A stretch of 57,542 nucleotides of DNA from Oscillospiraceae bacterium. GTDB taxonomy: Bacteria > Bacillota > Clostridia > Oscillospirales > Oscillospiraceae. The stretch is from NCBI GenBank assembly GCA_017409205.1, contig JAFQTF010000012.1:1-57542 (forward strand), read 5' to 3'. The notes beneath the pieces are model-generated. The model was not told the origin of the DNA. It made no database searches and worked only from the letters and a program-made list of their open reading frames with translations. A program made the translations under genes and the position numbers. Below are positions 1 to 7,828 of this stretch, piece by piece (positions within the stretch are counted from its first letter, which is position 1; every line of letters begins with the position of its first letter).

Positions 1-209
1 CTCATCCCAGATCTCCCTGGGAAAGACCCACCAACGAAAACACAAACGGCCTGATCCGCCAGTTTGTTCCCAAGAGAAGTAAAGTATCCGCACTTACCGA
101 TGAAGATGTCAGCAGATTTATTGTTGCGCTTAATTTCAGACCAAGAAAATGTCTTGGCTGGAAAACTCCCTATGAAGTTGCTTTCAATCAAGTGTTGCAC
201 TTGACTTGA
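1..209 (+). CDS. IS30-family transposase, C-terminal fragment (5' end outside window)
   Basis: The open frame enters from the left edge (codons start at base 3) and stops with TGA at 207-209. The visible 68 residues read as the conserved tail of IS30-family transposases: a 'SPWER..NENTNGLIRQF' stretch, then 'LTDEDV' and 'LNFRPRKCLGWKTPYEV'. In this family the glutamate of the SPWE-type segment is the last acidic residue of the DDE catalytic triad. The element's right terminal inverted repeat should lie just after the stop, roughly within 209-300, but I cannot delimit it without the left end. It marks an insertion sequence next to nrdG. Only the tail is visible, so I cannot say whether the copy is intact. 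Confidence 0.85.
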   Translation, partial: HPRSPWERPTNENTNGLIRQFVPKRSKVSALTDEDVSRFIVALNFRPRKCLGWKTPYEVAFNQVLHLT

Positions 210-310
210 CAAACCGCCCCTGCAAGAAAAGTACAGGCAGAACCTTCGTAAGCGAAACGATCATTTATCTTAGCACTGTCAATGCTTTTCACATAGGTGT
301 TCTGTGCACA

Positions 311-346
311 AAAAAACGGTTCAACCAATTGGTTGAACCGTTTTTT
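311..346. terminator. Perfect palindromic bidirectional terminator
   Basis: A 36-base perfect palindrome: six A, a 12-bp stem half CGGTTCAACCAA, its complement, then six T. It can end transcription from both sides: the nrdD-nrdG operon (minus, stop at 352) and the IS30 transposase side (plus). Confidence 0.9.
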
Positions 347-351
347 GATGC

Positions 352-864
352 TTAATATTCGCCCAGCCAGCGCAGGGAGGCGGTGGGGACGGCGCGTCCT
401 TCGGCAAGGCTTTTGGGTACATCCAGGATCCGCTGGTTGCGGCTGCCCCGGAAGGCAATTTCCAGACTCTTCTCAGCCATCAGGAAGGGGCCATCAATGA
501 GAATATCAATGACGGACAGCAGTTCCTTCTGGTCCTCGGAGCCGCTGAGCAGTTCCTCAAAGGTGTAGCCGGAATAGGAGGCAACCTCATAGCCCTTCTC
601 TTTCAGAAGCCGTGCCAGCTTTGCAAAGCCCCTGGCTTGGGCGAAGGGCTCGCCGCCGGAAAAGGTGACGCCCCGACACAGGGGATTGCTGCGGACGATA
701 TCCACGATATCCTCTACAGGGACCATGGTGCCGCAGCCAAAATCCCAGGTCTCCGGATTGTGGCAGCCGGGGCAGTGATGGGGGCAGCCCTGACAAAAGA
801 CGGTGGTGCGGATGCCCGGGCCGTCCACGATGCTGTCACCCACGATGCCGGATAGATCAAGCAT
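352..864 (-). CDS. nrdG: Anaerobic ribonucleotide reductase activating protein (radical SAM)
   Basis: NrdG uses an S-adenosylmethionine-bound 4Fe-4S cluster to place the glycyl radical on class III ribonucleotide reductase. The 170-residue protein has the cluster motif CxxxCxxC as CPHHCPGC (Cys27, Cys31, Cys34), followed by the NrdG-typical 'HNPETW'. The 'SGGEP' motif for SAM binding is also present. Its length is normal for the family. The ATG (862-864) overlaps the end of the upstream 53-codon gene by 8 bases, so the two are very likely translationally coupled. It is the last gene of the nrdD operon and is followed by a strong terminator at 311-346. Confidence 0.95.
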   Translation of the reverse strand: MLDLSGIVGDSIVDGPGIRTTVFCQGCPHHCPGCHNPETWDFGCGTMVPVEDIVDIVRSNPLCRGVTFSGGEPFAQARGFAKLARLLKEKGYEVASYSGYTFEELLSGSEDQKELLSVIDILIDGPFLMAEKSLEIAFRGSRNQRILDVPKSLAEGRAVPTASLRWLGEY

Positions 865-1018
865 TGCCGTTCAAACCGTGCTTCACACGATCCCGCTCCT
901 CGGCACGCTTGGCATCGTTCCACTTATCCATGGTGCCCACCAGATAACCGGTGATGCGGCGGATGCGCTCAAAGCCAACACCCTGACCCAGCTTTTCGCT
1001 CTTGCTCTTAACAGTCAT
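857..1018 (-). CDS. Separately encoded glycyl-radical segment of class III ribonucleotide reductase
   Basis: A 53-codon gene starting at ATG 1016-1018 behind a strong GGAGGA site. The product contains 'FERIRRITGYLVGT' followed by 'AKRAEERDRVKHG'. This matches the extreme C-terminus of full-length NrdD proteins, where the glycine of the RRxxGYL motif carries the radical. The large nrdD product upstream ends after a zinc-ribbon-like part (CPRC) and contains no RRxxGYL motif, so the catalytic radical site appears to be supplied in trans by this small protein. The stop overlaps the nrdG start by 8 bases. Seen directly: the ORF, its RBS and the motif. Inferred: that it docks on NrdD and is activated by NrdG. 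Confidence 0.8.
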   Translation of the reverse strand: MTVKSKSEKLGQGVGFERIRRITGYLVGTMDKWNDAKRAEERDRVKHGLNGNA

Positions 1019-1192
1019 AGTATATTCCTCCTTGGAATCTTGGAATGTATCGGGAAATCCACAAGATCATTTCCCTGATACCATTATGTCAGAATATCTG
1101 TTATTCATCTGTGATATTATCACCGAGGTATCGAACCCGGCAGGCCCAAAGGAAGTGCTTAAGGCCCGCATTGGCTTCCGGCCTTGGCCGGC
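1019..1192 (-). other. Structured spacer between nrdD and the radical-segment gene
   Basis: There is no gene in this 174-base gap. Directly after the nrdD stop the minus strand can form a GCCGG/CCGGC-type hairpin, then a longer stem pairing GCGGGCC with GGCCTGC. The short palindrome GTGATATTATCAC lies at 1111-1123. There is no T-run, so it is not an obvious terminator. It might stabilise or process the message between the two NrdD parts (inference). Confidence 0.4.
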
Positions 1193-3478
1193 TTATTCAA
1201 TGCCCTGGAAGGCAGGCATTTCGGGGTACATCCGCTTCAGCTCTTCCACGCGTTCAGGAGCGATCTCCTCGCCCTCCCGGCGGCCGCAGCGGGGGCAGAC
1301 ATCACCGATGATGCCAACATAGCCGCAGATGGGGTCGCGGTCGACAGGGTGGTTGATGGAGCCGTAGCCCACACCGCAGTCATGCATGTGGCGGACGACA
1401 GTCTCGAAGGCTTCCACGTTCCGGGCAGTGTCGCCGTCCAGCTCCACATAGCTGATATGACCGGCGTTGCACAGAGCATGGTAGGGGCCTTCCAGACGGA
1501 TCTTGTCGTAGACGGAAATGGGGTACCAGACGGGGATATGGAAAGAGTTGGTGTAGTACTCCCGGTCGGTGACGCCCTTGATCTTGCCATAGCGCTTTTT
1601 GTCCATGCGGATGAAGCGTCCGGACAGGCCTTCGGCGGGGGTGGCCAGCAGGGTGATGTTCATCTGCATTTCCTGAGACTTGTTGTCACAGTACTTGCGC
1701 ATAAAGCTGAGGATCTCCAGACCCTTGGCCTGAATATCTTCGCTTTCGCCATGATGATGACCGTACAGGCAGGTCAGAGTCTCGGCCAGGCCGATGAAGC
1801 CGATGGACAGGGTGCCGTGCTTCAGCACTTCCCGCAGATCATCCTGCAATGTCAGATGGTCGCTGTCCAGCCATACGCCCTGACCCATCAGGAAGGGGTA
1901 GTTATAGATGTGCTTGTTTGCCTGGATCTCAAAGCGGTCCAGCAGCTGCTGGGTCACCAGTTCCAGCATGGCCTGCAGCTTTTCATAGAATACCTTTTCA
2001 TCACCATTGGATTCAATGGCAAGCCGGGGCAGATTGATGGAGGTGAAGGAGAGGTTGCCCCGGGAGTAGGCGATCTGGCGGGTGGGGTCATAGACATTGC
2101 CCATGACGCGGGTACGGCAGCCCATGGTGGCGACTTCGGTTTCGGGACGGCCGGGAACATAGTACTGCAGGTTGTAGGGAGCGTCCAGGAAGGTGTAGTT
2201 GGGGAACAGGCGCTTGGCGCTGACCCGGCAGCTCAGCCGGAACAGATCGTAGTTGGGATCGCCCTCGTTGTAGTTGACACCTTCCTTGACCTTGAAGATG
2301 TGGATGGGGAAGATGCAGGTCTCGCCGTGTCCCAGACCGGCTTCCAGAGCCAGCAGGATGTTGCGGATGACCATGCGGCCTTCGGGGCTCACATCGGTAC
2401 CATAGTTGATGGAGGAGAAGGGGGTCTGGGCGCCAGCACGGGAGTGCATGGTGTTCAGATTGTGGACAAAGCCCTCCATGGCCTGGTAGGTATCCCGTTC
2501 AGCCTTCTTCAGGGCACGCTTTCTGGCCCGGGCAATGAGGCTGCTGGCTGCATCCTGAGACAGAGCATATTTCTCTATCAGACCCTGGGCAACGGAGCAG
2601 TCAAAAGCGGCTGCATTTTCGATCCGGGCGGTCTCACCGCAGCTATCCTCTGAAGCATGGACAATGGCTTTTACGACATCCGCTTCGTTTTCCAGATCCA
2701 GCCGGTCCTCCAGGGCCTCGGTCAGCAGACGGATGTAGGCCTTGCGGTAGGTCTTGGCAACGCCCTCGGCCATGCCGTAGTCGAAGTTGGGGATGGACTG
2801 GCCGCCGTGCTGGTCATTCTGGTTGGACTGGATGGCGATGGCAGCCAGGGCGGCATAGCTCTGGATGCTCTGAGGCTCTCTCAGATAGCCGTGGCCGGTG
2901 GAGAAGCCACCGTGGAACAGCTTCAGAATGTCGATCTGGCAGCAGGTAGTGGTGAGGGAGTAGAAGTCGAAATCATGGATGTGGATATCGCCTTCCCGGT
3001 AAGCCTTGGCATGTTCAGGCCGCAGCAGATACATTTCGTTGTAGGCCTTGGCACCGGCGGCGCCGATCTGCAGCATGGAGCCCATGGCGGTGTTGCCATC
3101 GATGTTGGCGTTGTCGCGCTTCATGTCAGAGATCCGGGCATCGATGTTGGTGATCTCATCGATGGTCTTCATAAGGCTGGTGTTGGCCTCTCTGGCCCGG
3201 GTACGGTTGGCACGGTAGAGAATATAGGCCTTGGCGGCGGCGCTGAAGCCGTGGTTCATCAGCTGGCGCTCCACGGTGTCCTGAATGGCTTCGATATCAG
3301 GGGACTTCTGAGCGGAGAACTGGCTTTCCAGATCCCGCTGAACGTCATTGGCAACTCTTGCGGCATCAGCGGCATTGCCGTCACCGGAAACTTCCAGTGC
3401 CCGCAGAATGGCGGAAGCGATCTTGGCCTGATCATACAGCATGACGCGTCCGTCACGCTTGATAATACTCTGAATCAT
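1193..3478 (-). CDS. nrdD: Anaerobic ribonucleoside-triphosphate reductase, large part without the radical glycine motif
   Basis: This is the catalytic subunit of class III ribonucleotide reductase, which makes deoxynucleotides without oxygen. It has 761 residues from the ATG at 3476-3478; an upstream in-frame ATG at 3556 lies inside regulatory DNA and is not preferred. The N-terminus 'MIQSIIKRDGRVMLYD' begins an ATP-cone allosteric domain (about 1-95). The ten-stranded barrel follows, and the C-terminus holds Cys residues in 'DPICGYVG' and 'CPRCGRREG' resembling the zinc site. The usual RRxxGYL radical segment is absent here and is found in the small gene at 857-1018. The operon is transcribed from the promoter at 3577-3605 under two NrdR-box-like palindromes. 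Confidence 0.93.
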   Translation of the reverse strand: MIQSIIKRDGRVMLYDQAKIASAILRALEVSGDGNAADAARVANDVQRDLESQFSAQKSPDIEAIQDTVERQLMNHGFSAAAKAYILYRANRTRAREANTSLMKTIDEITNIDARISDMKRDNANIDGNTAMGSMLQIGAAGAKAYNEMYLLRPEHAKAYREGDIHIHDFDFYSLTTTCCQIDILKLFHGGFSTGHGYLREPQSIQSYAALAAIAIQSNQNDQHGGQSIPNFDYGMAEGVAKTYRKAYIRLLTEALEDRLDLENEADVVKAIVHASEDSCGETARIENAAAFDCSVAQGLIEKYALSQDAASSLIARARKRALKKAERDTYQAMEGFVHNLNTMHSRAGAQTPFSSINYGTDVSPEGRMVIRNILLALEAGLGHGETCIFPIHIFKVKEGVNYNEGDPNYDLFRLSCRVSAKRLFPNYTFLDAPYNLQYYVPGRPETEVATMGCRTRVMGNVYDPTRQIAYSRGNLSFTSINLPRLAIESNGDEKVFYEKLQAMLELVTQQLLDRFEIQANKHIYNYPFLMGQGVWLDSDHLTLQDDLREVLKHGTLSIGFIGLAETLTCLYGHHHGESEDIQAKGLEILSFMRKYCDNKSQEMQMNITLLATPAEGLSGRFIRMDKKRYGKIKGVTDREYYTNSFHIPVWYPISVYDKIRLEGPYHALCNAGHISYVELDGDTARNVEAFETVVRHMHDCGVGYGSINHPVDRDPICGYVGIIGDVCPRCGRREGEEIAPERVEELKRMYPEMPAFQGIE

Positions 3479-3537
3479 AGTGCTAGTCCTGTCTTTCCTT
3501 TGAAATTGAGGCAAGGGGAGTCGGCTCCCGGCACAGG

Positions 3538-3585
3538 ACACAATATGTTGTGTCATATCTCAAAAACCTCCACAATATATTGCCA
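3538..3585 (-). promoter_or_regulatory. Tandem NrdR boxes
   Basis: Two palindromes match the NrdR-box pattern acaCwAtATaTwGtgt: ACACAATATGTTGTGT at 3538-3553 and the core CAATATATTG at 3573-3582. Their centres are 32 bases apart, about three helical turns, as is usual for NrdR pairs. The distal box overlaps the -10 region, so binding should repress nrdD expression when ATP/dATP-loaded NrdR is present. The nrdR gene itself is not in the window. Confidence 0.85.
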
Positions 3586-3605
3586 CAGTCATTCCTTTTT
3601 GTCAA
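3577..3605 (-). promoter_or_regulatory. nrdD promoter
   Basis: On the minus strand TTGACA (3605-3600) is followed after 17 bases by CAATAT (3582-3577), which lies within the second NrdR box. This is the only good sigma-A-type promoter upstream of nrdD. Confidence 0.7.
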
Positions 3606-3807
3606 GCTACAAAACGGTTACAGAATCTCCCGGGTGGAGAGAAAACCGAAAAACAAAAGCTTTTTCTGAGGCTAATGGGAGGATAACATATATTGAGGGG
3701 TATAAACCGGACTTTTCCGGGGAATGTAAAAATTCGGAAAACTTTTTTGCTGTTTACATAGATGGGAAGTTATGGTAAACCCTTCCTGAAACATCCATAA
3801 AAGAAAA
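3606..3807. other. Intergenic region between nrdD promoter and symporter terminator
   Basis: About 200 bases, AT-richer than the genes around it. I see no convincing ORF, RNA or repeat in it. Confidence 0.5.
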
Positions 3808-3836
3808 GCAGATGATGCCCGGAGGACATCATCTGC
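3808..3836 (-). terminator. Terminator of the GH3-symporter operon
   Basis: GCAGATGATG pairs with CATCATCTGC around a 9-base loop; on the minus strand the stem is followed by TTTTCTTTT. It lies 15 bases past the symporter stop. Confidence 0.85.
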
Positions 3837-3850
3837 TGAAAAATCTGAAA

Positions 3851-5269
3851 TCAGTATTCTCTGGAAAGCAGGGCTTTTGCTTCTTCCCGTGTGATCTCAC
3901 CGGCGTTGCATTTTGCCATGATCTGCACATCCTTGTCGTTGAGCTTGTAGCCCAGATAGAAGAATGTGGAAATAATCATACCGATGACCGGCACCAGAGC
4001 ATAGACGATCCACAGGCCGTTCAGAGCTGCGGCGCTCTGGGTGATACCCAGAGCTTCCAGCTCGGCAAAGCTTTCCGCTTCCACGGTGATCCAGCCGAAG
4101 AGGCCCAGCAGGAACAATGCCAGAGAAGAGGAGATGGCGCCGGTGATCTTCACAGAGAAGGTCTGGATGGCGAAGGTGATACCCTTTGCGCTGATACCGG
4201 ATTTGTATTCGCCGTACTCAGCGCAGTCCGGGGTGAACATGAAGGCCAGAATACCCACAATGCTCATGGGGATGGTACGGATACAGGTCAGGGTCAGGAA
4301 AACGCCCTTGCTGTCATAGCCTGTGAAGTAGATCACAAGACCCAGCACGATGCAGACGATGTTGCACCAGAACAGCGTCTTAAACTTATCGAACCGCTTC
4401 AGAAGGGTGGGCATGGCCATGGCGGCAAAGACACCGGGAACCATGTTCAGAATGTTCAGCACGATAGAGAACAGGGAATCGTTGAACAGGAAGAAGGAGA
4501 CAAACAGCAGCACCGCATTGAAGGTCTTCAGGGCATCGGTGGCCATATAGCCACAGTAGTAGATCAGCAGGTATTTGTTGCTCTTTAAGTAGGTGAACAT
4601 TTGCCTGGGGGTGAAGTTTTCTTCTGCCTCACTGGGCTTGTAGTTCCGCTCCTTGCACTTGAGACACAGGGGTACCATGGTGATGGCGCTGAAGATGGAC
4701 ATAACGGCGATGGCCATGCTGGAGCTCATACCCACCTGTTCGCTGATCAGCAGAGGCAGCACCACGCCGTAGATCAGCACACCGCCGCCGGAGAATACCC
4801 GGTTGACGGAAAGCAGCAGATTCCGCTCCTGAAGGTTGTCGGTCATGGTGTTCAGCATGGCGTAGGCCGGCACATCCGTCAGGGTGTAGACCGTGTCCCA
4901 CAGCAGATAGGCGATGCCGAACCACAGCAGCTTGCCGGTTTCACTGAGTCCGGAGGGAATGGAAAACAGGATGATGGTAACAATGGGGATCAGCAGCACT
5001 GCGACCCGGAGCCAGGGCAGGCTTTTCTGACCGTTTTTGAATTTCACCTTGTCGAAAATGAAGCCGAAAATGGGATCGTTGACAGCGTCCCAGATCTTCA
5101 CGATCAGCAGTACCGTTGCCACCTTGGCAAGGGAGATGCCCTGCATGGCCAGGTAGGTGGAAATGAATGCCGCGGTGATATTATAGTAGATGTTCTGGCC
5201 TACGAAATAGGTCCAGTAGGAAAGCCGCTCAATGGGTTTCGTCATATATTCCGGGTGCTTGGTTGTCAT
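3851..5269 (-). CDS. GPH-family sugar:cation symporter (MFS, MelB/UidB-like)
   Basis: A polytopic inner-membrane transporter of 472 residues. The N-terminal part shows typical glycoside-pentoside-hexuronide symporter sequence: 'ERLSYWTYFVGQNIYYN', then 'KIWDAVNDPIFGFIFDK', where the Asp residues of the MelB family contribute to cation binding. About twelve hydrophobic helices are visible. The start is taken at the ATG at 5267-5269 after AGAGGAG; the frame stays open upstream through the end of the GH3 gene. It follows the GH3 glycosidase by 35 bases in the same operon, so it probably imports the sugar or oligosaccharide that the glycosidase cuts. The substrate cannot be read from sequence. 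Confidence 0.9.
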   Translation of the reverse strand: MTTKHPEYMTKPIERLSYWTYFVGQNIYYNITAAFISTYLAMQGISLAKVATVLLIVKIWDAVNDPIFGFIFDKVKFKNGQKSLPWLRVAVLLIPIVTIILFSIPSGLSETGKLLWFGIAYLLWDTVYTLTDVPAYAMLNTMTDNLQERNLLLSVNRVFSGGGVLIYGVVLPLLISEQVGMSSSMAIAVMSIFSAITMVPLCLKCKERNYKPSEAEENFTPRQMFTYLKSNKYLLIYYCGYMATDALKTFNAVLLFVSFFLFNDSLFSIVLNILNMVPGVFAAMAMPTLLKRFDKFKTLFWCNIVCIVLGLVIYFTGYDSKGVFLTLTCIRTIPMSIVGILAFMFTPDCAEYGEYKSGISAKGITFAIQTFSVKITGAISSSLALFLLGLFGWITVEAESFAELEALGITQSAAALNGLWIVYALVPVIGMIISTFFYLGYKLNDKDVQIMAKCNAGEITREEAKALLSREY

Positions 5270-5304
5270 GATTTTCTCCTCTTTTCTGTTGGATAAACGA
5301 TCAT

Positions 5305-7692
5305 TTACAGTTTTTTCAATCCCATCACGCACTTGAGTACGTTCTTTGCCATCAGCTGCAGCTCACCAAGGGTGATGCCGTCCTCTTTTTTATAGGTGGC
5401 CAGCAGGCTGCCGTCAGGGGTACGTTTGGGATCCGCAAAGCTGCGGGCGCCGGGCATCAGCACATCCACCCGGGAGCGGACCCGGTAGGCATTGTCCTTC
5501 AGCCGGGGGAATTCCGGACTGGCGGCATACTGCATCCACCAGTCGGTGATGACGCAGCCCTCAAAGCCCCATTCGTCCCGGAGGATGGTCTTTACCAGCT
5601 CATAATGATAGTGGCCCCAGACACCGTTGATCTGGTTGTAGCTGGTCATGATGGTTTTGGGGGCAGCCTCCTTGACGCAGATCTCAAAGCCCCGGAGATA
5701 GATCTCCCGCAGAGCACGCTCCGAGAGGATGCTGTCGTTTTTATTCCGGTTGGTCTCCTGATTGTTGCAGGCAAAATGCTTGGGGCAGGCAGCTACACCG
5801 GCAGACTGGATGCCCCGGACATAGGCGGCAGCGATCCGGCCAGTGAGGAGGGGATCCTCGGAGAAGTATTCAAAGTTCCGCCCGCAGAGGGGATTGCGGT
5901 GGATGTTCATGCCCGGCGCCAGCAGCACATCGCTGCCCCGGTCCACCATTTCCCGTCCAAGGCTGGCACAAAGTTCTTCCACCAGCTCTGTATCAAAGGT
6001 GGAAGCCAGAGCGGTGCCGATGGGCATCAGGGAGCAGGAATCATACAGCCGGATGCCGGAGGGACCATCGGTGGTGGTGATGGGAGGGATCCCTTTGGCC
6101 CGGAGAGATTCGGTGACACCGCCGAAAATACCGGCGTTTCCCTTGGCACCCAGAGGGTGGTTCATGATATAGCCGCCCCGGGACAGGGCTTCCATTTCCT
6201 CAGTGCTGAGCTGGGCGACAAAGGCGTCCAGTGTGGCTCTTCCTTCCTGCACATCCTTCAGCTTCAGACCCCGGTCACCGGTGATGAACAGTTCCTCCGG
6301 CAGAGCGTCCAGAATGATCTGCTTCAGATCGGTGGTTTTGGTGGAAGCGGTGCGCTCCGTGGGGCTGCCATTCTGGTTAACAAGGACAGGGAAGGGCCGG
6401 ACGGGTGCGGCTGCTTCCGACAGCCGGGCCACGATCAGCAGCTGCTCCACCTGAAGCGTGCCCACATGGACTGCATCCCGGACATTTTCGCCCAGATAGA
6501 ACCGGTAATCACCGGGCTGGATCACATAGCTGGATTTGTTGCCGGTGATGCCGCTGTCATCGTAGGAACTGATCTGATAGGCGGAACATTCCAGCGTTAG
6601 GCTCTGGGTATCTCCAGGAGCCAGCTCCCGGGTCTTGGCGAAGGCCACCAGTTCCCGGGCGGGATTGCCAAGGACACCGCAGGGCTTCTCTACAAACAGC
6701 ATCAGGGTGTCCTTGCCGGAACGGCTGCCGGTATTGGTGACGCTGACCTGATAGATCAGTGGATCCTGAGAGTCCACTTCGGTGTGAAAGGTAGTGTAGG
6801 AAAGACCGTAGCCAAAGGGATAGAGTACCTTCTCTTTGCCGAAGGACTCAAACCAGCGGTAGCCTACATAGATGTCTTCCCGGTATTCGTTGGCATTTTT
6901 GTCGCCGAAGCAGCCGGAGGACGGATAGTCTTCATAATTCCGGGCGATGGTGTCGGTCAGGCGGCCCGAGGGAGTGACCCGGCCCAGCAGCAGATCCACG
7001 GCAGCATTGCCGCTTTCCATGCCGCCTTGCCACAGGATCAGCACTGCGCCCAGGCTGTATTCCTCCAGGAAGGAAAGATCCATTACCGCACCGATGTTCA
7101 GCAGCAGTATGGCATCAGGGAAGGCGGCGGTGACTTGCCGGAGCATTTCCTTTTCCTCTTCTGTCAGATAAAAGCTGCCGGGCGCCAGAGCAGCTTCCCG
7201 GTCCTCGCCGGAGGAGCGGCCGATGACGATGACGGCCTGATCGGAATGTTTCCGGGTCTGCCGCACCAGCTCCGGTGTGACTGCCATTTCCGGATGGCTC
7301 CGGGGCCATTTGCCCCAGACACCGTGGTTGACAGGATTCTCCACGCAGTACCGTTCGTAGGTCTGAGCCAGCGCTTCGTTGATATGGATCCCGTCACAGC
7401 TGCGAAGGGCTTCCAGCAGATTCACGATATATGGGGTGTTCACATCGCCGCCGGAGCCATAGCCCGTGGCGAACCAGTCGATCTGCACCCGTCCGAAAAC
7501 GGATATCCTGGTGCCGGATTCCAGCGGCAGCACCTGGTTTTTCAGCAGCACAGCACCCTGGGCTGCCACACTGCGCAGCAGCTCCGGCATACCGGGGGTG
7601 ATGATCTTATCCGGGTTGTGATGGGCTTCGCTCTGGGCCAGGGTATTGATAACAGCAGAGCCTGTTTTGGCGATTTTCTTTAGAAAATTCAT
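5305..7692 (-). CDS. GH3 beta-glycosidase with swapped domain order
   Basis: A 795-residue glycoside hydrolase family 3 enzyme. The usual order is reversed: the alpha/beta sandwich domain comes first (about 30-250, with 'RISVFGRV' and the acid/base-type Glu near 163 in 'SSGEDRE'). A fibronectin-III-like domain follows (about 310-400). The TIM barrel is last (about 510-770), with 'GPSGIRL', 'KHFACNNQE' and the nucleophile Asp near 717 in 'CVITDWWM'. This permuted order is known from ruminal clostridial beta-glucosidases. No signal peptide is visible, so it probably acts on imported sugars in the cytoplasm together with the symporter downstream. Beta-glucosidase is the likeliest activity; others occur in the family. 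Confidence 0.92.
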   Translation of the reverse strand: MNFLKKIAKTGSAVINTLAQSEAHHNPDKIITPGMPELLRSVAAQGAVLLKNQVLPLESGTRISVFGRVQIDWFATGYGSGGDVNTPYIVNLLEALRSCDGIHINEALAQTYERYCVENPVNHGVWGKWPRSHPEMAVTPELVRQTRKHSDQAVIVIGRSSGEDREAALAPGSFYLTEEEKEMLRQVTAAFPDAILLLNIGAVMDLSFLEEYSLGAVLILWQGGMESGNAAVDLLLGRVTPSGRLTDTIARNYEDYPSSGCFGDKNANEYREDIYVGYRWFESFGKEKVLYPFGYGLSYTTFHTEVDSQDPLIYQVSVTNTGSRSGKDTLMLFVEKPCGVLGNPARELVAFAKTRELAPGDTQSLTLECSAYQISSYDDSGITGNKSSYVIQPGDYRFYLGENVRDAVHVGTLQVEQLLIVARLSEAAAPVRPFPVLVNQNGSPTERTASTKTTDLKQIILDALPEELFITGDRGLKLKDVQEGRATLDAFVAQLSTEEMEALSRGGYIMNHPLGAKGNAGIFGGVTESLRAKGIPPITTTDGPSGIRLYDSCSLMPIGTALASTFDTELVEELCASLGREMVDRGSDVLLAPGMNIHRNPLCGRNFEYFSEDPLLTGRIAAAYVRGIQSAGVAACPKHFACNNQETNRNKNDSILSERALREIYLRGFEICVKEAAPKTIMTSYNQINGVWGHYHYELVKTILRDEWGFEGCVITDWWMQYAASPEFPRLKDNAYRVRSRVDVLMPGARSFADPKRTPDGSLLATYKKEDGITLGELQLMAKNVLKCVMGLKKL

Positions 7693-7727
7693 GCTGCTTC
7701 CTCCAGAATCCTAAAGTGTTTTTTCTC

Positions 7728-7733
7728 ATTATA
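7728..7733 (-). promoter_or_regulatory. -10 element for the GH3 operon
   Basis: TATAAT on the minus strand, 36 bases before the GH3 start codon, whose RBS is GGAGGAAG. No good -35 matches 17 bases upstream, so activator dependence is possible. It is divergent to the SOS-type promoter at 7782-7810. Confidence 0.5.
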
Positions 7734-7781
7734 CAGGAGATTTTTCAGAATTACCATCCCCAGTTTGGGAAAAATCCAAAC

Positions 7782-7810
7782 TTGACATTATAGAACAGTT
7801 GTTCTATAAT
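7782..7810 (+). promoter_or_regulatory. Consensus promoter of the Y-polymerase cassette
   Basis: TTGACA (7782-7787), a 17-base spacer and TATAAT (7805-7810): a perfect sigma-A consensus promoter. Such a strong promoter would need repression, and the operator at 7787-7810 fills the spacer. Confidence 0.9.
7787..7810. promoter_or_regulatory. LexA-type operator (GAAC-N4-GTTC) inside a 24-base palindrome
   Basis: The core GAACAGTTGTTC (7793-7804) fits the Gram-positive LexA/DinR pattern GAAC-N4-GTTC. Complementarity extends outwards to 7787 and 7810 with only the central two bases unpaired. It fills the -35/-10 spacer and covers the -10, the ideal place for a repressor. The downstream genes (Y-family polymerase, YolD-like) are classic SOS targets. 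A different repressor with a similar site cannot be excluded. Confidence 0.8.
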
Positions 7811-7828
7811 GGGATTGAGGTGATGGGT

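Noticed and set aside
1105-1160. A TTCGA-containing, tRNA-T-arm-like sequence between nrdD and the radical-segment gene
   Set aside because: No acceptor, D or anticodon arm could be paired around it, so it is not a tRNA.
3479-3556. Upstream in-frame ATG giving a 787-residue NrdD
   Set aside because: It lies in the NrdR-box region, has no RBS, and the ATP-cone domain begins at the ATG at 3476-3478.
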